The notes beneath the pieces were generated by a model. That model ran no database searches. It saw only the letters and a list, made by a program, of their open reading frames with translations, and had not been told where the DNA came from. From positions 496,001-560,000 of the forward strand of contig NZ_JACOON010000001.1 of NCBI RefSeq assembly GCF_014287795.1: a stretch of DNA of 64,000 nt, read 5' to 3'. Of the stretch, positions 25,209-32,929 are shown piece after piece. Source of the stretch: Christensenella tenuis (GTDB lineage: Bacteria; Bacillota; Clostridia; Christensenellales; Christensenellaceae). Each line of letters opens with the position of its first letter. Positions within the stretch are counted from its first letter, which is position 1. Made by a program: the position numbers and the translations under genes.

Positions 25209-25994
25209 TCAATTTAGTTCACCGTGCGCAGCGCTCACAGTCCGTTCAATATCCGCAATCCACTCCTTCTTTTCCGTTGAAAAAAGAGCCAGATATTCAA
25301 TATTTCCATTTGGCCCCTTTACCGGCGAAAAAGTAAGCCCCTGCAAAAAAAGCCCGCAGGAAGACGCGTGTTCAACCGTTTGCCGGATGACTGCCGCATG
25401 GACTTGTGCGTCCCGTACGACGCCTTTTTTGCCAACATGCTCCCGCCCGGCTTCAAATTGTGGTTTTATCAGAGTAACCGCCTGTGCCTCCCCCCCGATT
25501 ACACGCATAATAGCGGGAAATATTAATCTCAAAGAAATAAACGACACATCTACGCTTACAAAATCAATCGGGGCATCCTGCCTCTCTAAATATCTTGCAT
25601 TGGTACGCTCCATCAGTTTCACGCGTTTATCATTTCGAAGGCTCCAGTCAAACTGCCCATACCCTACATCCACCGCATATACAAATCGTGCTCCATTTTG
25701 CAGCATGCAGTCCGTAAAGCCCCCCGTCGAAGCGCCAATGTCCATACAAATTTTATCGCTTAGGCGAAGCCTAAACTCTTTGACCGCCTTTTCAAGTTTC
25801 AGGCCTCCCCTGCTGACATACGGGCAAGCATGCCCTTCCACTTCAATCGCAATATCTCCTTCAAATTGTTCAGAGGGGCTCTTGACTGCCCTTCCCCCTG
25901 CCTTTACTTTTCCGGCAATAATCAGCGTCTTGGCTTTTTCCCGGCTCGGAGCAAGACCTTTTTCCGCAATCAGTACGTCAATTCTCTTTTTCAT
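25209..25994 (-). CDS. tlyA: TlyA-family rRNA 2'-O-methyltransferase / hemolysin A
   Basis: S4 plus FtsJ-like methyltransferase, probably acting on ribosomal RNA. The start at 25994 (MKKRIDVLIAEKG) gives 261 residues. N-terminal S4 domain (SREKAKTLIIAGKVKAGG) and Rossmann methyltransferase motif (CMDIGASTGGFTDCML, about 80-95) are clear. Its start overlaps the end of the upstream membrane-protein gene by 17 bases, tying it to the OLE/OapA unit. Confidence 0.94.
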   Translation of the reverse strand: MKKRIDVLIAEKGLAPSREKAKTLIIAGKVKAGGRAVKSPSEQFEGDIAIEVEGHACPYVSRGGLKLEKAVKEFRLRLSDKICMDIGASTGGFTDCMLQNGARFVYAVDVGYGQFDWSLRNDKRVKLMERTNARYLERQDAPIDFVSVDVSFISLRLIFPAIMRVIGGEAQAVTLIKPQFEAGREHVGKKGVVRDAQVHAAVIRQTVEHASSCGLFLQGLTFSPVKGPNGNIEYLALFSTEKKEWIADIERTVSAAHGELN

Positions 25995-26526
25995 TCTTTT
26001 TCCTGCCTCCGCTGAAAAAATTTGCAGCCGTGCCAATTGCAAGCACAATATCTTTATTTTTTCGGAGCGCAATTGTTTTGCCCCACGCCTTGCCCGCCAC
26101 CGTTGCCGCAGCAATCAGAGCAGAAATAGCAATGGATACGACAAGATCGGGAAAAGGAAACTCAAACACCAGTGCTTTCAGCGTAATTGCCGCCCCGGCC
26201 GCTCCACTGACAATTCCGCAAATATCACCAATGACGTCATTGCAAAAATTGGAAACAACGTCCGCATTCTTAAGCATTTTCAGCGCATAATGCGCTTTTG
26301 CGTTCTTCTTTGCGGACATAGCGATAAACGGCGCCTGATCGCAACTTGCAAATGCAACGCCGACGATATCAAATAAAACGCCAACAGCTATTAAAGCCGC
26401 AAGAATGCCCACAGATGCCGGAAGAGACAAATTAGAAATAAAATATTCCGCAGCCACGGAAACGCCTGCGGAAATAAAAAGCGTAATAAAAAATATTTTA
26501 ATAGTCCAATGTTTAATTACTTTCAT
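25978..26526 (-). CDS. oapA: OLE-associated membrane protein OapA (predicted)
   Basis: Predicted RNA-binding membrane partner of OLE RNA. The start at 26526 (MKVIKHWTIK) gives 182 residues and has GAGG five bases before. About four membrane helices are seen (residues about 8-26, 36-60, 92-113, 125-145), with acidic residues D53, D63, D97 and D101 (NFCNDVIGDICG) in or near them and a basic tail (RKKNEKEN). Identity rests on position directly after a ~600-base RNA and before tlyA-nadK-argR-recN, the known oapA neighbourhood, and on size and topology. The family resembles CNNM/CorC-type membrane domains, in line with reported links of the OLE complex to Mg2+ balance. Confidence 0.85.
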   Translation of the reverse strand: MKVIKHWTIKIFFITLFISAGVSVAAEYFISNLSLPASVGILAALIAVGVLFDIVGVAFASCDQAPFIAMSAKKNAKAHYALKMLKNADVVSNFCNDVIGDICGIVSGAAGAAITLKALVFEFPFPDLVVSIAISALIAAATVAGKAWGKTIALRKNKDIVLAIGTAANFFSGGRKKNEKEN

Positions 26527-26539
26527 CGAATCCTCGCAG

Positions 26540-26558
26540 CCGGATTTCCACCCGGCCA
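26540..26558 (-). promoter_or_regulatory. Leader hairpin before oapA
   Basis: On the minus strand GCCGG and CCGGC pair around a GTGGAAAT loop, between the OLE 3' end and the oapA ribosome site. It may affect translation or 3' processing. No T-run follows. Confidence 0.4.
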
Positions 26559-26561
26559 TCT

Positions 26562-27170
26562 ATAAAAAAATTTGGTGGTGACAATAAGAGTAGACCTTGC
26601 AGTATATGGTCCGGTAGGATTTCCCCAAAAACTACTTCCCGTCGCCGAAAGAAGCGGTTTCCCTTTAAAGTTTCCGGTGCGGTGTTACCACTCGCACGAC
26701 CGGATTGCCTGTTCAAACCACACTATAATCCCCTTATTGCCTGAAATACAGTCTAGGAGCTTTCCTCGACAGCACAAATCCAATTCCTAGTCTCTTTTGC
26801 CAGCATGGTTTTTTACAGTCGTGCATACCGTTGCCCGTACGCTGCAGACGGCTTGCAATTATCCCGCATTTTCCACCATGCCAACTCAAGGCAGGCTACT
26901 CTGTACACAGCTTAGTACCGCATAGCAGGTTTTTCCCCGTCCAGTAATGGGTTGTTTTCACCACCACCGCAACAGGTCTCCGCGAAAGCTGGGTCAACGC
27001 CCATATGCCCTTATGGATCGCCCTTCTTTCTTAACTCCCAGCATCAGCTCCCGACGGGGCGTCAGCAGCCAACACCAGAAACTTCATCGATGTGCCCTAT
27101 AACGGATTTTTAGGCCCGTCTTCGGAATCGGCAGTACCGACTAGAATACTGCACCACCAAAACTTTATGA
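26562..27170 (-). ncRNA. ole: OLE RNA (ornate large extremophilic RNA)
   Basis: A 673-base gap between recA and oapA contains no gene but a large RNA. Its ends pair: minus-strand TTTGGTGGTG (27161-27152) with CACCACCAAA (26580-26571), a perfect 10-bp closing helix about 590 bases apart, immediately followed by seven T (26570-26564). Inside, a stable hairpin with a GUAA tetraloop (26674-26703) and a CTAGGA/TCCTAG stem (26753-26790) are visible. OLE RNA is about 600 bases long, and in known genomes lies just before oapA in a tlyA-argR-recN neighbourhood, exactly as here. OLE and OapA form a membrane complex tied to stress and Mg2+ responses. The 5' end is approximate. I could not run a covariance search. 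Confidence 0.88.
26564..26580 (-). terminator. 3' end of OLE RNA: closing helix strand and T-run
   Basis: The 3' strand of the closing helix (CACCACCAAA on the minus strand) runs straight into seven T, so the long-range helix, or an alternative local fold, may itself define termination. Transcription into oapA would need read-through or a further promoter. Confidence 0.55.
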
Positions 27171-27178
27171 TACGCCTC

Positions 27179-27190
27179 CCGCTTTCGCGG
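27179..27190 (-). repeat. Small GAAA-loop hairpin after recA
   Basis: CCGC-GAAA-GCGG on the minus strand, ten bases after the recA stop. There is no T-run after it, so it is more likely part of the OLE 5' region or an mRNA-end structure than a terminator. Confidence 0.45.
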
Positions 27191-27199
27191 TGAACGTAA

Positions 27200-28240
27200 T
27201 TATTCCTTTTCTTCCTGCTCGGGTTCTTCTTTTGCATCCTCGTCTTTATACTTGCCAAGGCCGTATGTTTTAAGAACCTGTTGCTTTACTTCTTCCATAA
27301 TCTCTGGGTGCGCCATCAGATATTGCCGCGCATTGTCGCGTCCCTGGCCGATATGTTCCCCTTGATAGGAGAACCATGCACCTGATTTTACAATCAAGCC
27401 GAGCTGTGTACCCAAATTCAGCACACTGGCGGGTTCACTGATCCCCTCGCCATAATAAATTTCAAATTCCGCCATTTTAAAAGGCGGAGCAACCTTATTC
27501 TTTACAACTTTAATACGGGTTCGGTTTCCAATCATCTGATCGCCCACTTTGATTGTCTCAATCCGGCGTACGTCAAGACGTACGGAAGCATAGAACTTAA
27601 GCGCTTTGCCGCCTGTCGTTGTCTCCGGGTTGCCAAACATTACACCGATCTTTTCGCGCAATTGATTGATGAATACAACAACCGTATTGGTTTTGTTGAT
27701 CGCCCCTGCAAGTTTGCGTAGTGCCTGCGACATCAGGCGTGCCTGTACACCTACCGAGGAATCCCCCATTAGGCCTTCAATTTCAGATTTCGGTACCAGG
27801 GCGGCAACCGAATCCACGACTACAATATCGATTGCACCGCTGCGCGTTAGCATATCCGTGATTTCCAACGCTTCCTCGCCCGTGCTCGGCTGTGAAACAT
27901 AAAGGTTATCGATATCAACGCCCAAATTTTTTGCATAGACCGGGTCAAGCGCATGTTCCGCATCAATAAACGCTGCCGCACCTCCAAGCTTTTGGGCTTC
28001 TGCAATCATATGCAGCGCCACAGTTGTTTTACCTGATGATTCCGGACCATACACCTCGATGATCCGCCCGCGCGGTACGCCGCCGATGCCAAGCGCAACG
28101 TCCAGCTCCAGGCAGCCAGTGGGAATCGCCTCAATATTCATATTCCTCGCCGCGTCACCCAGTTTCATGACTGCGCCTTTACCAAACTGCTTTTCAATCT
28201 GCGCAAGAGCCGCGTCTAACGCTTTTCCTTTATTATCCAT
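27200..28240 (-). CDS. recA: Recombinase RecA
   Basis: Forms filaments on single-stranded DNA for recombination and triggers LexA cleavage. The start at 28240 (MDNKGKALDAALAQIEKQFG) gives 346 residues. Walker A GPESSGKTTVALH (about 65-77), the VDSVAALVP segment and FINQLREKIGVMFGNPETTTGG are clear. The acidic tail ends EEPEQEEKE. It follows pgsA by 19 bases, and its stop lies only about 30 bases before OLE RNA, so OLE may be read through from here. Confidence 0.97.
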   Translation of the reverse strand: MDNKGKALDAALAQIEKQFGKGAVMKLGDAARNMNIEAIPTGCLELDVALGIGGVPRGRIIEVYGPESSGKTTVALHMIAEAQKLGGAAAFIDAEHALDPVYAKNLGVDIDNLYVSQPSTGEEALEITDMLTRSGAIDIVVVDSVAALVPKSEIEGLMGDSSVGVQARLMSQALRKLAGAINKTNTVVVFINQLREKIGVMFGNPETTTGGKALKFYASVRLDVRRIETIKVGDQMIGNRTRIKVVKNKVAPPFKMAEFEIYYGEGISEPASVLNLGTQLGLIVKSGAWFSYQGEHIGQGRDNARQYLMAHPEIMEEVKQQVLKTYGLGKYKDEDAKEEPEQEEKE

Positions 28241-28259
28241 ATGCTTTCCCTTTCCAATA

Positions 28260-28802
28260 TCAATCTGTAAATACACTGCGGTTCTTTACAAAGTACTCGA
28301 TACATGAGTAAACTGATAAAACTACGCTTACCCAAATCAAAATCGTCCCAATTGAGACAGGTACGAACATAAACGGCCAATCATTGAGCAGTAATAATAT
28401 AATCGCAATGAACTGCACCACCGTTTTAAGCTTTCCTGATTTATCTGCAGCAATTACAACGCCTTTGGAAGCTGCAACCGAACGCATCCCGCCGATGAGA
28501 AGCTCCCTTGCCTCAAGAATCAATACTGCGATAAAGCCCACTTTGCCCCAATCCATAAGAAGCAAAAGTGCTGCGAGCACCAAAAGCTTATCAGCTATCG
28601 GATCCCATAGCTTCCCAAAATTGGAGACCTGATTGTTTTTGCGTGCAAGATATCCATCAAGCCAATCTGTTACTGCCGCCACTATAAATATTATAGCAGA
28701 CCATATGTTCCAATGCGGTAAATCCGTAAAATAAAACAATACAAAAAATGGAATCAGTATCATGCGGATTAGGGTCAGTATATTTGGTACATTCCATTTC
28801 AT
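28260..28802 (-). CDS. pgsA: CDP-diacylglycerol-glycerol-3-phosphate 3-phosphatidyltransferase
   Basis: Makes phosphatidylglycerol phosphate in the membrane. The start at 28802 (MKWNVPNILT) gives 180 residues and overlaps the rimO stop as ATGA. The CDP-alcohol phosphotransferase motif is DWLDGYLARKNNQVSNFGKLWDPIADK region (about 53-80: D-G-x2-A-R-x8-G-x3-D-x3-D). Several membrane helices. The pgsA-recA order is typical of Firmicutes. Confidence 0.95.
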   Translation of the reverse strand: MKWNVPNILTLIRMILIPFFVLFYFTDLPHWNIWSAIIFIVAAVTDWLDGYLARKNNQVSNFGKLWDPIADKLLVLAALLLLMDWGKVGFIAVLILEARELLIGGMRSVAASKGVVIAADKSGKLKTVVQFIAIILLLLNDWPFMFVPVSIGTILIWVSVVLSVYSCIEYFVKNRSVFTD

Positions 28803-30124
28803 TTTGCCAATTCTCCCATACAATCATAGCTATAAGCCATAGTTATTTTTACAGGATAATATTCCCCTGCACTAAGCTTTTCGCGTGTTTTTACAAAAAT
28901 CTTCCCGTCCACATCCGGTGCTTCCGCATAAGATCTTCCGTAAAAAAGCCCGGAATGCTCATCATAGCCCTCGATCAAAACCTCGTAAATTTTATCTACC
29001 CGCGCCTGGTTCCGGTCCAGAGAAATAGAGGATTGTGTATTCAGTACGGAATCACGCCGGAATTCTTTCTCTTCTTCGTCGATCTGATCTTCCATTTCAG
29101 CCGCGGGAGTTCCTTCTTCCTGCGAATAGGAAAACACGCCCAAACGATCAAACTGGTATTTTTTGAGATCTTGATATAAATGAATTACATTTTCCCGTTT
29201 CTCTCCCGGAAAACCTACGATTACCGTAGAGCGGATGATAAAATCCTTCGAAGCGCTGCGAATCTTTTGCATGATATCATCTGTTAGTTTCCAGGTATTC
29301 CGGCGATGCATCTTCTGTAATATTTCATCGTCCGTATGTTGGATCGGAATATCAAGATATTTTACGATATTATCATGTCTGCACATCACTTCAAGCAGCT
29401 CGTCCGTAATGCCGTTCGGATAGCTATAGAGCACGCGGAGCCATTTCACTCCGGGGATTTCAGCAGCCCGATCCATCAGCTCTGCAAGATTTACCTTCTC
29501 CTCCAGGTCTTTTCCGTAGCTGGTCGTATCCTGTGCAACTAAAATAATTTCACTGTAACCATCGTGCGCAAGAGAGGCAATTTCGTCAAGAATATCTTTT
29601 GGCTTTCTGCTCTGGTACCCGCCGCGAATAGACGGAATAACGCAATAACTGCAACAATTATCACAACCTTCGGCGATCTTTACATATGCAGTAGGCGGTA
29701 CTGTCGTCAGCACGCGCCGTGAAAACTTTTCATCTATTGTCCGATCCGGATAACTGGTAAAATCGCCGCCTTCTACAACCGCTTCAATTGCCTGGCGTAT
29801 TTCTTTATATGCCGCAGTTCCAAGAAATGCATCCACACGCGGAACCACTTGCCGCAATTTCTCATGATAACGTTCCGGCAAGCATCCCGTTACGACAATA
29901 CCCTTCAGTTTACCAAATTTTTTCTGCTGCTCTGCTTCAAGAATCGTATTAATGGATTCTTCCTGTGCATCGCTGATAAAAGCGCATGTATTGATAAGCA
30001 TAATATCCGCATCCTGCATATCCTGTACAAACTCATAATCGTCCTGCAGTTGCGCAAGCATCGCTTCCGTATCGACCCTGTTTTTTACACATCCAAGCGA
30101 AATAACACCAATTTTCACAGTCAT
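28799..30124 (-). CDS. rimO: Ribosomal protein S12 methylthiotransferase RimO
   Basis: Radical-SAM enzyme adding a methylthio group to Asp of ribosomal protein S12. Preferred start at 30124 (MTVKIGVISLGCVKN; GAGGA nine bases before) gives 441 residues; an ATG three codons earlier overlaps the ftsK stop and is also possible. Domains: UPF0004 with Cys (SLGCVKNRVDTE), radical SAM CDNCCSYCVIP (about 145-155) and C-terminal TRAM. It sits between ftsK and pgsA. Confidence 0.94.
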   Translation of the reverse strand: MTVKIGVISLGCVKNRVDTEAMLAQLQDDYEFVQDMQDADIMLINTCAFISDAQEESINTILEAEQQKKFGKLKGIVVTGCLPERYHEKLRQVVPRVDAFLGTAAYKEIRQAIEAVVEGGDFTSYPDRTIDEKFSRRVLTTVPPTAYVKIAEGCDNCCSYCVIPSIRGGYQSRKPKDILDEIASLAHDGYSEIILVAQDTTSYGKDLEEKVNLAELMDRAAEIPGVKWLRVLYSYPNGITDELLEVMCRHDNIVKYLDIPIQHTDDEILQKMHRRNTWKLTDDIMQKIRSASKDFIIRSTVIVGFPGEKRENVIHLYQDLKKYQFDRLGVFSYSQEEGTPAAEMEDQIDEEEKEFRRDSVLNTQSSISLDRNQARVDKIYEVLIEGYDEHSGLFYGRSYAEAPDVDGKIFVKTREKLSAGEYYPVKITMAYSYDCMGELAK

Positions 30125-30129
30125 TTTTA

Positions 30130-32535
30130 TCATTCCTCTTCCTGCGGGTTCATAATCTTTTGAAGTTCTTCTTTGGTAACGAGTACTTGCCGCCCTTTGC
30201 TCCCATCCATTGGCGAAATATACCCATGTTCTTCCAGTTGGTCAATCAGGCGCGCCGCACGGGCATATCCAATGCGCAGACGCCGCTGCAGCATGGAAGT
30301 AGACGCCTGGTCGTATTCCACAATCGTTTCAAGCGCGCGGAGAAAAAGCTCATCCGTTTCCGCCTGCCCCGCAATAGGATTGGCGCTGTCTTTCGAAATT
30401 CCATCGATGACCTTCGCATCATAATCAGCGGCAAGCCTCTCTTTCAGGAACTTCGCTACCGCTTCCACTTCACGATCAGAAATAAAACATCCCTGAAGCC
30501 TCATTGGTTTCGGTGCGCCCGATGGATAGAACAGCATATCGCCCTGTCCAAGAAGTTTTTCCGCCCCCGCCATGTCCAAAATTGTCCGGGAATCCACTTG
30601 CGAAGAAACGGCAAATGCAACCCGCGAGGGAATATTGGCTTTAATAATACCTGTAATAACGTCCACGGACGGCCGCTGCGTCGCAATTACAAGATGTATG
30701 CCGCTCGCGCGTCCAAGCTGCGCAATGCGGCAAATCGCATCTTCTACCTCACCCGGTGCGACCATCATCAAGTCTGCAAGCTCATCAATAATAACAAGAA
30801 TATGCGGCAACGTTTCCCCATCTTCCTCAGCCTGCATCAATTCATTATACTTTTTGAGGTCTTTGGCGCCTTTTGCAGCGAACATGCGGTAACGCATTGT
30901 CATCTCGTTAACTGCCCAGTTGAGCGCTGAAGATGCTTTTTTAGGATCTGTAACCACAGGAATCAAAAGATGCGGAATGTCATTGAATACATTGAGTTCC
31001 ACAACCTTCGGGTCAACCATGATCATTTTGACCTCTTCCGGCGATGCATGGTATAGTATACTGACGATCAGCGAATTGATACATACGCTTTTACCGGATC
31101 CCGTTGCACCGGCAATCAACATATGGGGCATCTTGGCAATGTCCGCATAAACGTTTGCGCCCGCAATATCTTTCCCGAGTGCGAATGCAATGGGACTTTT
31201 GATCCCCTTGAACTCCTCGCTTCCTACCAATTCGCGCAAGCCAACGGAACTGGTCTCCATATTTGGTATTTCGATTCCAACCACAGGCTTCCCGGGAACT
31301 GGCGCTTCAATGCGCACATCCCGTGCCGCGAGATTCATTGCAATATCATCTGAAAGATTGACAATTTTACTGACCTTTACACCGGGCGCAGGCTGTACTT
31401 CATAACGTGTAACAACCGGTCCGCGGCTCACATTGACGACTTTGGCGCTCACGTTAAAACTCGCAAGCGTATTCTCAAGTATTTCCATATTTTTCTTGAG
31501 ATCCGCGGTTGATGTCCTGGCGCTTTTTGCCGGTTGTGCAAGGAGGTTGAGCGGCGGTTTAATATACTTTTGGGCAGGCGCAAGGTTCCCCTGTACGCTG
31601 GCGGGCGCAAACTCAGCCGTTTGCTGGGATACACGCGGTTGCTCCGCCGTCACCTGAGAAACACCGATTTTCCGTCTTCCTTTTGGTTCCGGCTGCATTT
31701 CATCATCAAATTCAATATCGGTATCCGAGAATACCTTTCGGTATTCCTCCGGATCATAGTCGGTAAATTCTTCCGGAACTTCTTCCGCCGAATAGATTTC
31801 ATCCGTGGGCTGCGGCTCTTCTACGTGCATATTAAATTCGTTTTCCTCTTCCTGCCGGGCAAACGCTGCCTCTTCCTGTCGGGCGCGCATCTCCTCTTCC
31901 CGCTCAAGATCGAGGCTTTCAATATAAAGGCGTTTCTTTTCGCGCCGTTGTTCCGCACGGGTGCGGTATTCGTCATATGTCGTTTTAACTGCAGTGCCAA
32001 TATCTTTGCTCACTTTTTTAATGGAAAGATTGGTCAACGCAATAATGCAAACTGCAATTCCTGTGATAAATACGATATAGCTTCCAACAAGCCCCAGGAA
32101 AAGGTAGGTCCAATAGGTAAGCAATGAACCAATCGCGCCGCCTCCCGCATGATTTGCTACTCCATATTCATACGAAGCCTGAATAAAGCTGCCATAGCTG
32201 CCCCCTTCTGTATAAATATCCCCGATCGGTATTAGATGAATCAAAGAAAATACGCAAAACACCGCCAGTGCCAGCAAAGCAAGTTTCCCTGCATTCGGCG
32301 CTTTTTTCCTTGCAGCAATAAACAACACGCCGACGATTCCAAGAATAACCGGTATCACATAACCAATTGCACCACATAAGCCAAAAACAAAATCCGCAAC
32401 CATGTTTCCAAATACACTGTCAACATTCAAATAAATTGTGATAGCAACAAAAACGGCCAGCCCTATGATAATAATGCCAGCGATCTCATTTTTCTTGTTG
32501 GTATTCTTTCTTTTCCGTTTCCTGCGAGCTGCCAT
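30130..32535 (-). CDS. ftsK: DNA translocase FtsK/SpoIIIE
   Basis: Membrane-anchored ATPase that pumps DNA at the septum. The 801-residue protein has four N-terminal membrane helices (about residues 20-175), an acidic/charged linker (200-330), the motor domain with Walker A GATGSGKSVCINS (about 475) and HILVIIDELADLMMV, and a C-terminal gamma winged helix (ISKDSANPIAG... SMLQRRLRIGYARAARLID). AAAGGGG precedes the ATG. Sequence alone does not separate FtsK from SpoIIIE function. Confidence 0.95.
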   Translation of the reverse strand: MAARRKRKRKNTNKKNEIAGIIIIGLAVFVAITIYLNVDSVFGNMVADFVFGLCGAIGYVIPVILGIVGVLFIAARKKAPNAGKLALLALAVFCVFSLIHLIPIGDIYTEGGSYGSFIQASYEYGVANHAGGGAIGSLLTYWTYLFLGLVGSYIVFITGIAVCIIALTNLSIKKVSKDIGTAVKTTYDEYRTRAEQRREKKRLYIESLDLEREEEMRARQEEAAFARQEEENEFNMHVEEPQPTDEIYSAEEVPEEFTDYDPEEYRKVFSDTDIEFDDEMQPEPKGRRKIGVSQVTAEQPRVSQQTAEFAPASVQGNLAPAQKYIKPPLNLLAQPAKSARTSTADLKKNMEILENTLASFNVSAKVVNVSRGPVVTRYEVQPAPGVKVSKIVNLSDDIAMNLAARDVRIEAPVPGKPVVGIEIPNMETSSVGLRELVGSEEFKGIKSPIAFALGKDIAGANVYADIAKMPHMLIAGATGSGKSVCINSLIVSILYHASPEEVKMIMVDPKVVELNVFNDIPHLLIPVVTDPKKASSALNWAVNEMTMRYRMFAAKGAKDLKKYNELMQAEEDGETLPHILVIIDELADLMMVAPGEVEDAICRIAQLGRASGIHLVIATQRPSVDVITGIIKANIPSRVAFAVSSQVDSRTILDMAGAEKLLGQGDMLFYPSGAPKPMRLQGCFISDREVEAVAKFLKERLAADYDAKVIDGISKDSANPIAGQAETDELFLRALETIVEYDQASTSMLQRRLRIGYARAARLIDQLEEHGYISPMDGSKGRQVLVTKEELQKIMNPQEEE

Positions 32536-32604
32536 GAAAACCCCTTTAAAACCAGATTACAATCTTATTTATTATAGCATCAAATATACCGTATTTCAAT
32601 CGCC

Positions 32605-32839
32605 TTGCTGACAGAAGTGTAGGTTGTACAATGATGAGTTACAGAGAGTAAAGAAAAAAAGAAGCGGAAAATCCAAAATCTGGTGAAGTTTTAAGTTGCG
32701 AAATCAAAATAGCCGGAGGAAAAGCAATCATTTTCCTCTGTTGATATTGGGGAGGAAGGCCCCTCTCCAATAAATACTACAAGGCTCTTTTCACCAACGG
32801 ATAACATATCTTTTGGCAATGTGCACTTTGCTGACAGAA
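32605..32839. repeat. Direct repeat pair TTGCTGACAGAA
   Basis: Two identical 12-base copies at 32605-32616 and 32828-32839 enclose 211 bases. No inverted ends suggesting a transposable element were found just inside them. Confidence 0.5.
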
Positions 32840-32867
32840 CTTCAACATAGACTGGGACTGCCATACA

Positions 32868-32905
32868 TAAAAGACAGACGGGGAAACGGCGCATTCCCTG
32901 TCTGC
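32868..32905 (-). terminator. Terminator after the M16 peptidase gene
   Basis: On the minus strand GGCAGACAGGGAA pairs with TTTCCCCGTCTGTC (one mismatch, one G.U) and is followed by TTTTA. It ends the nusA-to-M16 gene series. Confidence 0.75.
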
Positions 32906-32929
32906 CCTTTTGTTCAAATAAAGTTAAAT

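Larger units (their letters stand above)
32536..32929. other. Non-coding gap between the M16 peptidase gene and ftsK
   Basis: About 390 bases without a convincing gene. It contains the M16 terminator (32868-32905) and a 12-base direct repeat TTGCTGACAGAA at 32605-32616 and 32828-32839. A 67-codon open frame (32691-32894, minus) is Cys- and Ser-rich, starts inside the terminator and resembles nothing I know; it is probably chance or a decayed gene. Confidence 0.5.

Noticed and set aside
25192..26376. 394-codon plus-strand open frame opposite tlyA and oapA
   Set aside because: Antisense to recognised genes, Ser/Cys-rich, no ribosome site and no family resemblance.
26562..27170. RNase P RNA, tmRNA or group II intron as the identity of the large RNA
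   Set aside because: The nearest thing to the RNase P core motif is GAGGAAAGCTCC, which does not match GAGGAAAGTCC in context. There is no tRNA-like end or tag frame for tmRNA and no domain V hairpin or reverse transcriptase for an intron. OLE fits size, ends and neighbours.
32691..32894. 67-codon minus-strand frame as a real small gene
   Set aside because: It starts inside the M16 terminator, has no ribosome site, and its sequence suggests no known family.
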